The notes beneath the pieces are model-generated. The model was not told the origin of the DNA. It worked only from the letters and a program-made list of their open reading frames with translations, and searched no databases. Made by a program: the position numbers and the translations under genes. From NCBI GenBank assembly GCA_950295325.1, contig OX485805.1, positions 29,065,501 through 29,129,500 of the forward strand: a stretch of 64,000 nucleotides of DNA, read 5' to 3'. This DNA comes from Polytrichum commune (Eukaryota > Streptophyta > Polytrichopsida > Polytrichales > Polytrichaceae). Shown one piece after another: positions 1-12,750 of this stretch. Each line of letters begins with the position of its first letter. The stretch's first letter is position 1.

Positions 1-1364
1 TGGTTTTTTTCTTCACAAAATTTAAAGTTAGTGTAAAGTTTTGAATCACTTTCACTGAACACTAGGCAAAGATCAGGAGTTGTCCACTTTACCGTGCTTG
101 CACCTGGACCTCTTTTTTACCATGCAAATAGGCAAAATTAAATTATATTGCTCATACTTCAAAAAGAAACAAACTTATTCTCTTCTTGCATAAAATAAAT
201 CTAATTGTCTCCCCAACTTGAAACACAAATCATTGTGCAACGAAAATGTAACCCTAAACATTAAAATTATAACACCCAAATTACCAAAAAATTATGACCA
301 AAAAAAATTAATTGACCAAAAAAAATATGGTTTTAATATATCGGAGCATTTTTTTGGTCCGATTTACCATGCTTGCACCCGTACCCTACGATACCAATGC
401 ATGTTTTGTTGTTGGAAAAACATAAGGCAAAGTACCTCTAAAGAAAATTGACAAGGTTTAAATTGTTGCATCAACTTAAAACTAACTCAAAATTATGGCA
501 AGTATATTTGGACGTGCCCATGCCACATGTTTTGAATAAGTCCACTCTCTCATCTCAACTAAATGATGAACTTCTCAAGGCAAGTAGCGCATAAAGACAC
601 ATATGTTTTGATAAATAGTGTTGCATCACATGGCTTTATGAATTATGCTTTTGCTAATACCTTATGGTTGAGGTGTTGAATGGCAGTAATCTTTAGTATT
701 AGGCAATGGTGATCAAGTTCCTATGGACACGCATGTTTAAGTCCATGTTAAGATACAACAATATCATAGTTAAATTAATTGCTTTGTCTCTAAGTTGAGC
801 GATGGTATTGACCTAATATTGGACAACGATTGGCTAGTACAACACAAGGCACGCTTGACTTTTCAATATGAATGTTGTGTATTTTTATAAAGGTCGTCGT
901 AAGTGTATATGAACCTAGTGCAAAGTGAAGCTCCAAATCCCCATAGACTCATTGTTATGCAATTCAAACAGTCAATTCAGAAAGCAACAACCTCGTTTCT
1001 AGTTCAATTGACTATTGTTGAGAGCAGCTAGAACATGCACAAACCCATATTTTCAGTTTTTTGAAACCTATCCGCAATTTGGGGGATTTTTTTTAAGATC
1101 ATGTTAGGTGACATGAGGTTGCTAACTATTTTGTGTTGATTCAAGTACTTTAAACTATTTAATCTATAATTAAGTATGTTCGTGACTTGGCTGGTGATTG
1201 AACCATGCTATGGGTGAAAATCATCTTATTGATACTATGCCACTTTTATGAAGCCATGTAACCCCGTTCGTGATATACTTCTCATTGGTGAAGCCTTAAC
1301 CCATCTGAGTCATCAACATGTTTTAAAATACATCTTTCAAGATCTAGGAGCTTAAATTTTAATA
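1..1364. other. Intergenic, no gene seen
   Basis: AT-rich non-coding DNA with many stop codons in all frames. A 77-codon open frame at 218-451 is lysine/asparagine-rich low-complexity translation with no recognisable domain, so I do not call it a gene. No RNA gene or clear repeat boundary was seen. Confidence 0.6.
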
Positions 1365-3395
1365 TTGCACAATATCTTATGTGTCAAGGAGAAAAAAAAA
1401 CTTCAATCACATATGACATGCATGACCAGTATACATATTTCCATATAAGGACACCCACGTTGTGTATTTGAATATCAAGGCAAATGACACATATAAGAAT
1501 ACATGTTTTTTTTATTTTTTCAAAATCAATAAAAGGAAGATTTTTTTCTACAATTTTTTCAAATTTTTAACAACGTTTTTTTTTAATTTCCAAAAAAAAA
1601 GATTTAAAAAAATGGATGGTATATAAAAGGACTCTTTAAGCTTAATCCGACCAACATCTAGGGTAGGATTTGTAGAGAATCTCACCAACCTAATTATGAG
1701 AACTATGGTTAGTCCTGAGTTGCACGACGGGGGTTAAGGATGCCCAAGTTTGGCCTTGCTTGGTGTTTGGGTTATTAGAGTTTTCTTTAAAGTCTCTCAA
1801 GAGTGAATTATGGTATACAAGTGTATTTCTCATCCATCCATCCATCCAACGTAAAAGCCTTTAAACAATATGAAATTTGGAGTTTACCTTTTTTTGGTTG
1901 ACTTGACACCAACATTAACTTAAAAGGTCCTGAATTCATCTACTCGAGGTCAATTGAGATGAATCAGTAATAAACCTATAGGACATCAAGTTTTTACGTT
2001 GGATGGATGAGAGATACACTTGCATTCAATAATTCCCTCTCTTTGTCAATACTTTCTACCAAGACATGTCAAATTTTTTAGAGACTTCAACCCTTAAGCG
2101 CTCATGGAACCCAAAATGGGTTGCCACATGATATTCTCATGGGGTTTGCAACCCACTAGGTGGCAATCTACGTGGATGGAAGGTATGTACTAGTTTAGGG
2201 TGTTGCCCACTATCATGAGCATATATATATAAAATCCATATGCCAAGCATGTAGGATGTTTTGAGGGTTTGGAACTATTTGTTATGGGAGGTGGTCCCAT
2301 GAGCTACCCAATGTGTGTCAAGTGCAAATATAACCACTTGTGACCTTTTTTTTTCCCACTGGACAAGATCATGGTTGTGCATGACTCCATTGGACAAATT
2401 TGGCAACCTTTGAGTGTACATGTTGAAGACCTCAGTCAAAGGGTAAACCTCCAAAATGGTCCCAATTTGGCCCTTCAACTTTGAGGGTGATGGACTTGAT
2501 GTCAGTCTCATTAATAATCATAATAATAAAAGTAAAAAACCATTTTTTTGGGAGGTGCTCAGTTGACAACCATATAATAGCTTATAGCCAAACTTCTAGC
2601 CTATGAAAAATTCTTCCTTGACCCAAGTGGGCATCAAAACGGAAAATTTCGGGACATTGGATTCCACTAAGAGGGAACCCTACAAGGCCACGGAACGCAA
2701 TTTTTTGAGTTGCCCCCATGATGAAGGCCCTATTCACATGTCAATATGACCTTGTAGATGTGGCCTGATTGACTCCAAAATTTTGCATCAAGAATATATG
2801 GTAGTGTAATTCACATCCGTACTGTTGGAATTGAGAAAAATGGATTGCATTTTGCTACAAGACTGAATTTTAAGGATTAGCATTGGACCTACCCTGAAAA
2901 TAGAATATGAACACTTGAGCATTTAGGGGTTCCAAATAACTCTAAAGCAAGGCCAAACTTGGGCCTCCTTAACACCCCCCATTGGGCAATTCAAGACTAA
3001 TCACAATTCTCATAATTAGGTTGGTGAAATTCTCTACAAATTCTACCCTCAATGTGGGTCAGATTAAGCTTAAAGAGTCTTTTTTCTTTTTTCTTTTTTT
3101 CTTTTCCTTATCCTGTATTTGTTGAGCTTTTTGGGATTTTTTACAAAATCATTGTTGAACATTTGAAGATAAAATCATCTGTGCCATCATAGAATAAAAT
3201 CTGCCTAATGTTGAGGTTTTTAAAATTAGAAAATTAGAAATAAACATGTATCCTTATACGTTTCATTTGCCTTGAAATTTAGACATAAGAAACATGGGTG
3301 CCCCTATATAAAATGGGGTATACTGATCATTGAGGTCAAATAGGATTATATTTTTATTTTCTCCTTGACACATAAGATGTTGTACAGATTTCGGG
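1365..3395. mobile_element. ~2 kb element with long inverted arms
   Basis: The left arm (about 1365-1790) and the right arm (about 2945-3395) are reverse complements over roughly 400 bp. Matching blocks include the 'cttatgtgtcaaggagaaa' segment at the outer side and the 'aagcttaatc'/'gattaagctt' segments toward the centre. Between them lie a smaller MITE (1803-2037) and sequence with no coding potential. Long inverted arms around a non-coding core fit a non-autonomous DNA transposon or a foldback element. Target duplications were not identified, so the outer limits are approximate. The right-hand flank (3395-3560) resembles 53820-53960, so this sequence family is dispersed. Confidence 0.55.
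1803..2037. mobile_element. 235-bp MITE, family also at 32.1 and 37.3 kb
   Basis: The ends are inverted repeats built around 'ctcatccatccatccaac' on the left and 'gttggatggatgagag' on the right, and the element reads GAATTAT...ATAATTC at its limits. The same layout recurs at 37339-37575, and a shorter relative lies at about 32117-32290. It has no open reading frame. Confidence 0.6.
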
Positions 3396-3768
3396 GGGTT
3401 CACTGGCGAAAATCGTAGAACAACGTGCGATAAAAAATAAGGTCCAATATATTCATTGTAGACAAATTTTGTAAAAAATGTACATGTAAAATAGGGGATT
3501 TTAAAATAGTGAAACATGTTTACATGTAAAACACCATCACATATAATATTTTTAGGCTTTTTACATGTAAAATACCATCACCTTATAATCTTTTCTGCAA
3601 GGTAAATACCCCCCCCCCAATAAATAGGTCCCGAACGCACGTGTATGCAAAATATAAGAGGGAGTGAACCCCCCGAGGTACAAATTCAAAGTTCAAGCTT
3701 CTGGATCTCAAAAGATGTGAGTTTGAAACACATCGATGACTCATAACACTTTTGTATACATGCATTAA
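3396..3768. other. Intergenic, no gene seen
   Basis: Non-coding DNA with a C9 run near 3610. The segment is related to 53820-53960 and so is probably a piece of a dispersed repeat. Confidence 0.5.
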
Positions 3769-4390
3769 GGGGCGGTTTACACTATGGACCATGAAGTCGT
3801 CCCACGTAAGAGGTCTATTTTGCGTGGGATGACTTCATGGGACGACTTCCATGGTCCGAGTTACTAAAATATTAGTTTTCATGGTTCATGGGCCCTTCAC
3901 TAGGTGTAAACCGAATGTGGACCATGAAGAATGACCATGCACCAAAAAGTGGAGGTGCTGATTTTTTTAATACATGCCCAAAAAGGGCAATTGTGAAAAA
4001 AAATTAAGTTTGATCATTCCTTGTCTTCTCTTGGGCTTCACTTGTCTTCACTTCTTGTTAAATGTGTCGAAGATGTGGCTTGCAAATCTTCTCACAACAA
4101 TTTTTTTTAAATAAAATAAAATGAGCAATTTAATTTGTACATGCTCAATGTAATTTACATGTGACATGTACCTTGTGTTGTCACTACACTAAATAGGATA
4201 TTTAGTGTTTGATTATATTTAATGTTGTTACCACCCTACCTTGCTCAACACTAATTTTCAATTCTTTGATAATTAATGTTAGAAGATTTCCCATTGCACT
4301 TCTTTTGACTACCCTGATCTGCAATCACTAAACCACTACAGATTTTTGTTTTTTGTTTTGCAAGTGCATTTTGTAAGAATATTGGGGTGT

Positions 4391-4442
4391 GTAATATACC
4401 GTTGGAAAGGTATTTTCAAGACCTTTCCAACGGTGTATTACA
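4391..4442. repeat. Short perfect hairpin
   Basis: Two arms of about 21 bp (GTAATATACCGTTGGAAAGG and its near-exact reverse complement) are separated by about 9 bp. A weaker inverted match (a 'caagtgca' block at ~4360 and ~4495) extends the foldback outward. It lies inside the 2.64 kb element. It could be the remnant of a nested foldback insertion. Confidence 0.6.
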
Positions 4443-4811
4443 AGCCCCAAAATTCCAAACATCACATTTGGTAGACCAAAAAAACAAATTTGCACTTGAA
4501 TTCTTGAGTTCTAGATGTCCCGCGTTGTTTGGTGAAACACGTGTGAGCTGGTTTAAGGGGTAGGGCAAGGTAGTGCTGGTATGTCTCATGGGCTATGGTA
4601 TAATTAAGGCGCTTAAAAGGTAGATTCATTAAAAATTTATTGAAATGGTATTTCTCTGACATGGGCCCTTGCCTTTTCCTACCAGACCACCTCTCTTGCC
4701 TCTCTCAACGCAAAACCCGTTGGACCATGTCAGTGCATTTATTAGGCCTTAAAAATTATATTTTGGGGACCTCGACCTCCATGGTCCCTCTGCCATTTTT
4801 GCCTTAGTGTA

Positions 4812-6317
4812 CAGTCTAACCTTGATAATGTCACACCATCCGTTTCACCAAAAAGAGTGATATAAACAAGGTGTGACATATTTGATAATGTCTCATTTTG
4901 AAGATTTGTGCATAATGTGATATTATCAAAAAAATAGGTAGAAAATAAAAATAAAAATACAATGTAGAAAAGAAAATAACAAATACGAGACTTCAATGTT
5001 TTTGAATGTAAAATCTAATTCAAAATTTTGAATAACAACAAGAGCACATCATAATGTGTCATTGAGATCAGGTAAAGACCTCTCACTAGAGACAAAGAAG
5101 CTTCTAATGTCACATTGTTTTGTTGATGTTAAATGTGCATCACCAATTCTAATGAGTTTGTCATGGATTTTTTCCATTCCTAACAACTCCACACCCTCGT
5201 CTTCCTGCAATGCACACATTATGCGAAATGCGGGTTAGCCAAAGCAAGTTCGCACACTGCTCATCTATCTTTTTAATTACTCTTACTCCAATTACTTGAC
5301 ATACATCTCGCACCTTGTCCTTAAAAAGTCACACGCTACCGAATTCACAAAGCTCTACAACAATGCCAACGAAGGCTTACAAGAGCAAAAAACCAGCCAA
5401 TCACTAGCTTCCAATGTAGCAACAACAACAACACAATGAAGAACACATGCACTGCAAACCAATTGAACTAATTCAGCTTAAGTCGACACTACTTTGTACC
5501 TGGACCAGCTCAGCTAAACCGTAGAACTTAACTTCCTAAATTACTTCACACAAGCCGAAACCCTCATGATCAATTATGGAATACACAACATGCAGGTGAT
5601 GGCATTGGCATCTTCCACACGCAAGACCTATCTGCTCACTCCCAATTTCCGTGTTCCCATCTATGAGAGAAAGCCAAAAATAGAGCCGAGAAGGTTATCT
5701 CCAAAACTATGAAACGAATCAGATGTGCACCCAAACTAATTAACCAGTGATAAACAACCCTCTAACTTAGTTTACAGATTTTGCTAAATAGAATTGGGGA
5801 TCTCCCTCTACTTCCCAAATGTGAGTACCTTCCAAAAACCCCAATTCTAGCTCCGTGAAGCCAAATTTCTTGGTTTCTTCTTCTTCTTCTTGTGCCCACA
5901 TGCGTGAACACCGTGAAAATACACACAGTTGAACACATGTGATGGAAGGTGGGGTGCATAGAGGCCGAGAAGTCTTGACAGCGCCGTGAAAAGACAACAC
6001 CTTTGAATGCCGTGTATAGACAACACCGTTTAGGGTTGGTGCACGATCAAGTTCCAAGAATATCATTGCATTTATCACAGGGGCGGCGCATGATCCTTTC
6101 GGCTACTATAATCTGTCCATCCAACCATCACATACAATCCATCCATACTTGGTATTATCACATTTACACTACGGATTTTGGAAAAAAATAGTGACATTAG
6201 CAAGGGTGATAGGGATAATAACGAGGGAGTTTTACACTATGAAAATCGGTTTCAAACTTTTAGGTGACAATATCAAGGTGTTCTATTAACAAGGGTGACA
6301 TTACCAAGGTTAGACTG
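4812..6317. mobile_element. pogo/Lemi1-like (Tc1/mariner) element, nested
   Basis: It starts CAGTCTAACCTTGATAATG and ends with the near-exact reverse complement (CATTACCAAGGTTAGACTG), and TA flanks both sides (4810-4811 and 6318-6319). TA target sites and CAGT-type ends with an 'AACCT' block fit the pogo/Emigrant-Lemi1 group of Tc1/mariner transposons. Both ends carry further subterminal 'gtgaca' repeats. Open frames inside (for example 5767-6078 minus, with a Glu run) show no DDD transposase motif, so the element appears non-autonomous or carries unrelated filler. Confidence 0.65.
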
Positions 6318-6410
6318 TAAACCGAAGTTGTCCCGGGAGAACTTCAACAGCCAATCAGATGCCTTGCAGAGCCCTGGTCCAACTTCATGGTCCATAGTGT
6401 AAACCGCCCC

Positions 6411-8089
6411 TAAGTTATGTAGTGCACTAGTTTGGACCTACGTCGTCCCGGTCCGTTGCACATGTGCTCTACATTCATTGCCTCAAACCAATACCGAACA
6501 ATCCTTTCAAACGTGCCATTGTCGATGGCCAACCGTTATAGAACTTTGGAATGATGACAACGCCATTGCCAAGCCGCCCTTGTCATAGGGTTGCTTGAAC
6601 GCTTATTATTCGATCGAGTCCTCACTTGAAGAAGATTCTTATATGGCACACCAGTTCCATGTCATATTTATTTCAATGAACTCATCTCGTAATCCACCCT
6701 TCCTACTCTAAACTCGGTATCCAAAAAGTTGACACAAGAGTGACATGGCACCATTGGCATCCTCGTCATTGCTTCGAATTTTCAAAGGCATCCTACTCAG
6801 CTTGCCACCTCAGCCACATGGCCGCCACCTCACCTTGGAGGTGTCCCCCGTCAAGATGAGCTTGATGTTAGGTAAGCTCGTGCCGTGCCCATCCACCACG
6901 GCTAGGGCTAAGGTAGGAATACCATAGCCCGTGAAAATAAAGCGATTCGGCTAGAACAAGTGGCTTGAAATTTTGTGTAATTTTTTTTCGGAGATGGAGA
7001 AGAGGAAATGATGAGGAATGCAAGTTGTTTCGTAATTTTATTCCTTGTAAATAATTAGTTACATTTTTTTTAAGGAAGCAAGTAAGTCAAGCCCCGGCCC
7101 CTACTTGTACAATAGAGTCTCCCTAATCTAAACATCGAAAATATTCTACTCCAAATACAAGGACATGCGGAACGGGTAACTTAACAACACCCAAAAGTGA
7201 TCACAAGTGGTGTGAAACAACACCTATCCGGCCAAGCATTGCATCCCATCCAGCAATGCGTCCTCTTCGGGCCACCACTTTTTCAATTAGCCATTTTGGG
7301 TCTGCACAAGAGCCACTCTGCCCCTAGTCTAGTGCACCACTAGTGGTCATTAACGGGTTATCGTATTCCTACCTTAGATGTTGGGCCTTCACCAATCTTA
7401 TGTAAGATGAATTCTATCATTTGAACGGTTCACTTTTACATGTATGCTACTATCCCTTTTTTCCTATTAGCAAGGGTTGTCAAAAAGTGAGATTACGAAA
7501 ATGCCAAAGTGGCAAACATAAAATTTATACAAAAGTTAGAAGTAAAAGTAAAAGTGTACAAGGAATTGAGAGAAAGAATATAACATTCCTCGACACACAT
7601 GCATACCGTTCTTTGCACATTCTAGAATCTAAAAAGGTACATTCTGACATGTTATGCTTGTTTGATGCCCCGAGGGAGGATATTGAATGTGAGTATAATT
7701 CCCTCCCTTTTGGATGAAAAACCTCCACCCTCCTTAATGATGTGGATGGAATGAACGGATGAACCAACCACAAGTTACAAATGCACCAGTTGCGTTTGAG
7801 AATAAGACCGGGTGAAGTACAAGGCTTTAGGAAAATTACCCGTCGTTTGAGGGGAATCTATGGAATATACTTCAATTTAATAAAGAAAACCGAAGCATCA
7901 TAATATGTAACGGTTTCAATTTGGAAACACTAGGATTTTGACCGATTATGTCCAAAAAAATTCTTAGAGACTTATGTGGATGGTATCTAAATCCGATACA
8001 TGTAAACAAGTTTTGCAGGATTAAACAAGTTTTGACCTAAACATCATTGAGCATGATTTTCTTGATGAGTAGTGGTTCTATAATGTTAT
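6411..8089. other. Intergenic with one less AT-rich block
   Basis: No gene was recognised. The block at about 6430-6930 is less AT-rich and is open for about 60 codons on the plus strand (6745-6927), but no domain is recognised and frames close on both sides. A copy of a ~200-bp dispersed repeat lies at about 7783-7960. The 98-codon open frame at 7421-7717 has no recognisable similarity. Confidence 0.45.
7783..7960. repeat. Dispersed ~200-bp repeat, copy 1 of 6
   Basis: The shared core reads roughly 'ttgagg/aggaatctatgga' followed by 'aatata' and 'ggaaacactaggatt'. Further copies lie at about 31760-31960, 46905-47075 and 52795-53010 in the same orientation, and at 33360-33560 and 61370-61495 inverted. 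The copies have diverged by many substitutions and small indels. No coding function is seen. Confidence 0.6.
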
Positions 8090-8690
8090 ATACTAACAAC
8101 ATGTTAGAAGATGGACTCATGTATTTTATACTAAGTTTTTTTCAACTTAATGTGATAAATGCCTACACTACATATCAAAATTTATAAATCGTATATTAAA
8201 TAGGCATTTTTGACATAAAAAATGTGTCTTCACTTCTAATGAGAAAGTCATCGAACACTTTTTCATTCATTGCATGAAACCCAATAATTGCATCAAACAA
8301 ACACAAAGACCAAAACAAAAGGAAGCCCATGAGTGCTTCGAGAGCCTCTAGTTTGTTAAAAACCTAACACCCAAAAGCAAACCCTAACAAGAACATAACA
8401 CATGTTAGTCATTAAGAACTATGACCATATGACAACAATGGATGAAATTGTGAATTGGATGAAACGAGCACCTCTCTTGTCAAATTATTCTCTGCACCTT
8501 AGGGCTCCCCTTTGTACATCTACCCTCAAAAAACTTAATAGCCTCTCTAGATATACACACTGGAGAAAAAACAATACCTCTTCCTTATGTACACTATGTA
8601 CACTAATGCCTGAAATAATACCCCTTCCTCAACTCAAGTTAGTTCGTATGTGGTATAAAAAACCCACTCCCTGAGAAAAAAACATGTTTA
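8090..8690. repeat. Dispersed ~600-bp repeat, copy 1 of 3
   Basis: Collinear with about 43440-44000 and 50995-51530. Shared landmarks are 'gtgataaatgcctacactacata', an 'attcattc' block, a 'cctttgtacatctacc'-like block and 'aataccccttcc'. The 90-codon open frame at 8402-8674 (+) lies in it and is not maintained in the other copies, so I treat it as chance. Confidence 0.6.
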
Positions 8691-9338
8691 TTCCAACCAT
8701 CCATTACAACTAGTCCATTGCAAACTCATTATGAGAAAAATGCATCTCGTGTTGGTTGTCAACCGGGGATTTTTGGTTGCAAATTTGGGAGAACTGACAA
8801 CCCTAAACACCTCTGATTCGCAACCCAAATGATTAATTTATGCATTCCCTCGCCACGAGTTGCAATGAACAAGTTGCAACAGATGGCTGGAACTGAACAA
8901 GTTTTCTCCTAAGTGTAATTAAACTTGCTCAACCACTATAACAAGGGAACAAACTCTTAACTAATTTGACATCGGGGTCATTGTATGAAAGACCCAAAAT
9001 AGTGTAGAGAAACCCAAGTAGAATAAACTAGTCATTTATTTAGAGCAAAGACGTGTCTAGCCATGGCCATCCACCGAGGCTTTGGGTGACGAGGTCGCTA
9101 TGGTGACTCGACCCTTTCACTTGCGTGTGGGGAACTTAGAGGAGAGTGCCAAGGGAACCTTTTGATTGGTGGGCATGAAAGAGATGTGGAGGACTTCCAT
9201 GCTCTTTTTATAGTGACATCATCCTCCGTGCATATCCAAAAGGGATAGAGGGTGCCAAAGTGAGATGTAATTTATTCTTTAAAGGGCGTAGTAAAAGTGG
9301 ATGATAAGAGACCGAGGCCTTAAAAGTGCCACTTTTAG

Positions 9339-9375
<37 letters not shown>

Positions 9376-12300
9376 GGTTCTTTACAAGTGTCAAAATGAT
9401 TGTAGAATAATATTGTAGATTAGCGAACACGAGTAAGATTGAAGCAACTAAATTTAAGCTTAAACGAAGTTTGTACAAGTCCAAGGTAAAATCAGAAAGG
9501 TCATTTTTGATTCGAGCCTTTTAGTGCTAAGCAAGGGGGTTTAATTTATGTGTATTTGCTCCCTGGTACTCCAACCACTCATGTATTTTCAAATAGGTTG
9601 AAGGCATGCGGTGAACAAGCTAGCTTTAGGGTAGAGACCCAAGGTAGGTGTCATGATTTGAATTGTGTTACTTTAAGGCCTCGGTACCTTTAATACAATA
9701 ACCTATTTGGAGGTCGGTTCAGTCCATAGTGTGAACCATGCGGAGGCAACACCACTTGTAGGTGAGATTGAATCGACATGTGGTATAAAGTTGTTTGTAT
9801 CAAATATGAAAAGCAACTCAAGTACATGTTGGTCAATGCAACACTTAGATAATTGAGGATGATATGTAGTTGTGTACAAACATATCAATAGAGAAACCTT
9901 TTCTAAAGACATTTATTCTTTGCACTAGTGTATGTACAAGTTTGCACCTCTAAAATTGGGTTGTTGAGCACAAACCCCTTGTAGCACTCAAGGTAAGGGA
10001 ACCTCAAACTTGAGACATTTTGTTTTTCTACTAGCATGTTGAAAATTAAGTTTGTAGCCACAACAATACGTATATCCAGATCCACCACCGAACCCCAAAT
10101 CAACATCATGTACCTCAGTTATACAATTGGAGGCGTTAAATGCTCGGGGGGTGCACTCAATGTCAAAATCAAGAATCATGTGCGTGCATGACCACGAAAT
10201 TAATATCCCTAATATACGAGATTTCTCCCCTTCTAAAATTGATATATGTGAAAATATGGAGCTAGTTATTTAACTTTTTTATATATACAAGTAGAAAATA
10301 AATAAATCATATGTATACGTCCAAAAAATCCTGTGGAAAATATGGCTAAAATACTCTTAGCAAGACACATTTATTTGTCATTGATGAGACCATTGAACAC
10401 TCGTTCATCCATTGGATGTAACTCATACAAATATGTTTATGCAATATAGGTTATTATAACCAAAGTAATGATGATATCTAACTCTACCATCAAGTGATCT
10501 ATCAAATCATAGGTTCACATTGACCCATTCTTATTTTGATACCACCATCAATGAACATTCTTATTTTCATATTGGAAGGCTAATCCAAGAGGTCCATTGG
10601 TTGTCGATACACAATCAAAGCTCCAAAATACCGCATTTTTACAAACACAAACTCGTTGGCAACAATATTGCACAAAATCCACACTCAAAACCAACTCCTA
10701 CAAATATAGAATGCCCAGTAAGGCAAAATGGATGTGAATTCCAACCGAACCCTAAACCCAAAAGCTAGAAAAGCAACCACAAGAAGAACCACCTACGAGC
10801 TCCACAATGGGAAACCTTCAGGGTTTTTTAAAGATGGTTATCCCCCTCTCATCTTAAACCCTATATTTCATGGATGAATGTGGTTTGCATATCGGATGGA
10901 CTATTCATTTGGACCTCTTGTAGATACCCCACTTCATTATAATTGATTATGGCCTAAAGGTAGATATACAACTAGGATTATATGAAGAACATGCCTAGTA
11001 CATTTACAAAGCTAGAATAAAGAATACCCATACCTTATATAAATTTCATAACCCCTAGGCACAATGAATACCCCTTTTCATGTGCCCACGTGATTATGTA
11101 TGGGTCACATTGAGTGCAACTCTAAGGTTAAATGCTCGATAGTGATACAAATTGATGGTTGTGAATATGTATTAAGGTAGACGAGGCTAATGTGGACACC
11201 TCCAGCTATGTGGAATCATCTAGTTGATGAATTCGAGCATTAGAAGTTTGAGCAGGTTAGCAATTGTGAATCAAGACCAAAGAATTTGAAATCACTGAAG
11301 TCGGAGTTGATCTAGGCTCCAGAATCAAAGATACTCTACTTCCCAATGTGGTGTTATGCAGGGAACTCTTTTATCATTCAATGTTTTGTAAGTAGACAAC
11401 ATCGTTAGCAAGTGCTACATGGGTCATTTGCCAATGAAAACCAAGTTCAACTGCCAATATTGGTTGTGTCATGTCTCTAAAGTGGTCACATGTAAGTTAA
11501 AATGTTCTATTCTCTAATAATTCACTTGTTTTAAATGAACTCCTTTAGAAAAGAAAAAAAGCAGCACACCCCACCCATAAGAATTGGTCATGTTATAATT
11601 TATTGGACTAGGGTAGGGCATAAGCGTTGATAAATTTGGTATAAAGATGTTGCAGCATAAAACCTCCAAAAATTCAAATACATAGCTTGAATGACATTCA
11701 ATACGAATACATACGTTGTATTTTGATCATCAAATGTCAAGTATGAGTAAATTTGTATCTTCTCCTTTTACATAAGACAGTGTATAAAACGTGGTGTCAA
11801 ACCCATAAATCTATGAATTTGATTTATGAACTTGATGAGGCCTGTATAAATTGTGTATTTGGTCATATACTGAAACCCCACTTCCTCTTCCTTTTAAGGG
11901 TTGATACCTACTTATAGATCTAGAGATTTGTGACGAATTGGTATCTTCATTACAAGTTATGCCTACGTGTATCATGAGCATTATATTAGTTGCATGTCAC
12001 AATGTTATAAGTAAAAACCTTCTATATAATAACAAGAAACTTCTACGATGGACTTGAAGGTCCTTGTCATAAGGAAAACAACCACATTCGACACCAATTC
12101 AAAGAAAGAAAGAAAGAAATAAAGAAATAATGGGATTCAAGTGCACATGAGGATGGCATGAGGTGCCTATGCCAACAAAGTCCTTTGGTGAAAGCATCAA
12201 GTGGATGCTATCATTTGTTCATGGAGCATCAAGAAACCAAATAAAATAGAACAAAATAAACAAAGCCCCAAATGGTTGCACTAGGCTTGTATTCTTGTGG

Positions 12301-12750
12301 AAGCTCCCTACGAAGGCCAAGGTGGGCCTTACATGGTGACTGATTTAACATGTACACCTACGTCATTTGCGTAATATGTAGTAATTGTTTGTATATAGTA
12401 AGGACAAACACCAAAAAGACACGTGTTCTAAGGAGATTGGGCCATGTGCTCAAAGTAGAATCATTCTAGGCTCAATAATCAACACATTGTGGAGGGGACT
12501 TAAAGAGGACGAGAATATGTGCTTTGACCTCTTATTATTTTTTTTGCATCTTGACTAGGTATGAGTTTGAAAGTTGAATTGAAGAGCTTCGTGATTCGAT
12601 CCAATCGGATCGAAGTGCCCACCGGATGAGACAATTCTTAATCCAATTCAACAGCCGAAATTGACTGTGGAGTTGGGAGTGTCCACATTAAGGCCACGCA
12701 CATCAATTCCACTCAAAGTGGCAATTTGTGGGCAAAGGGTATGCAGGTTA
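8691..12750. other. Long intergenic stretch, no gene seen
   Basis: About 4 kb with only short open frames (82 codons or less) and no domain. It holds a poly-T run of about 35 at 9340-9374, an AAAG-type run near 12103-12130 and a short dispersed repeat near 12400-12520 ('accaaaaagacacgtg'), which recurs near 13920. No RNA gene was recognised. Confidence 0.55.
9340..9374. repeat. Poly-T tract (~35)
   Basis: An uninterrupted run of T follows 'agagg' and precedes 'gggttc'. It could be the A-tail of a retroposed sequence on the minus strand, but no retroposed gene body was recognised next to it. Confidence 0.85.

Larger units (their letters stand above)
3769..6410. mobile_element. PIF/Harbinger-like non-autonomous element, 2.64 kb
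   Basis: The first bases (3769 onward, GGGGCGGTTTACACTATGGA) are the exact reverse complement of the last bases before 6411, and the identity runs for about 30 bp. The element is flanked by TAA on both sides (3766-3768 and 6411-6413). A 3-bp TAA/TTA duplication with G-rich ends is the hallmark of the PIF/Harbinger superfamily. No transposase of that family (DDE or Myb-like protein) can be read inside, so it is probably non-autonomous. A second element (4812-6317) sits inside it. Related ends occur at 12751-13399 and 57441-57837. Confidence 0.75.

Noticed and set aside
218-451. 77-codon open frame
   Set aside because: Low-complexity Lys/Asn-rich translation in AT-rich DNA, no domain, no splice partners.
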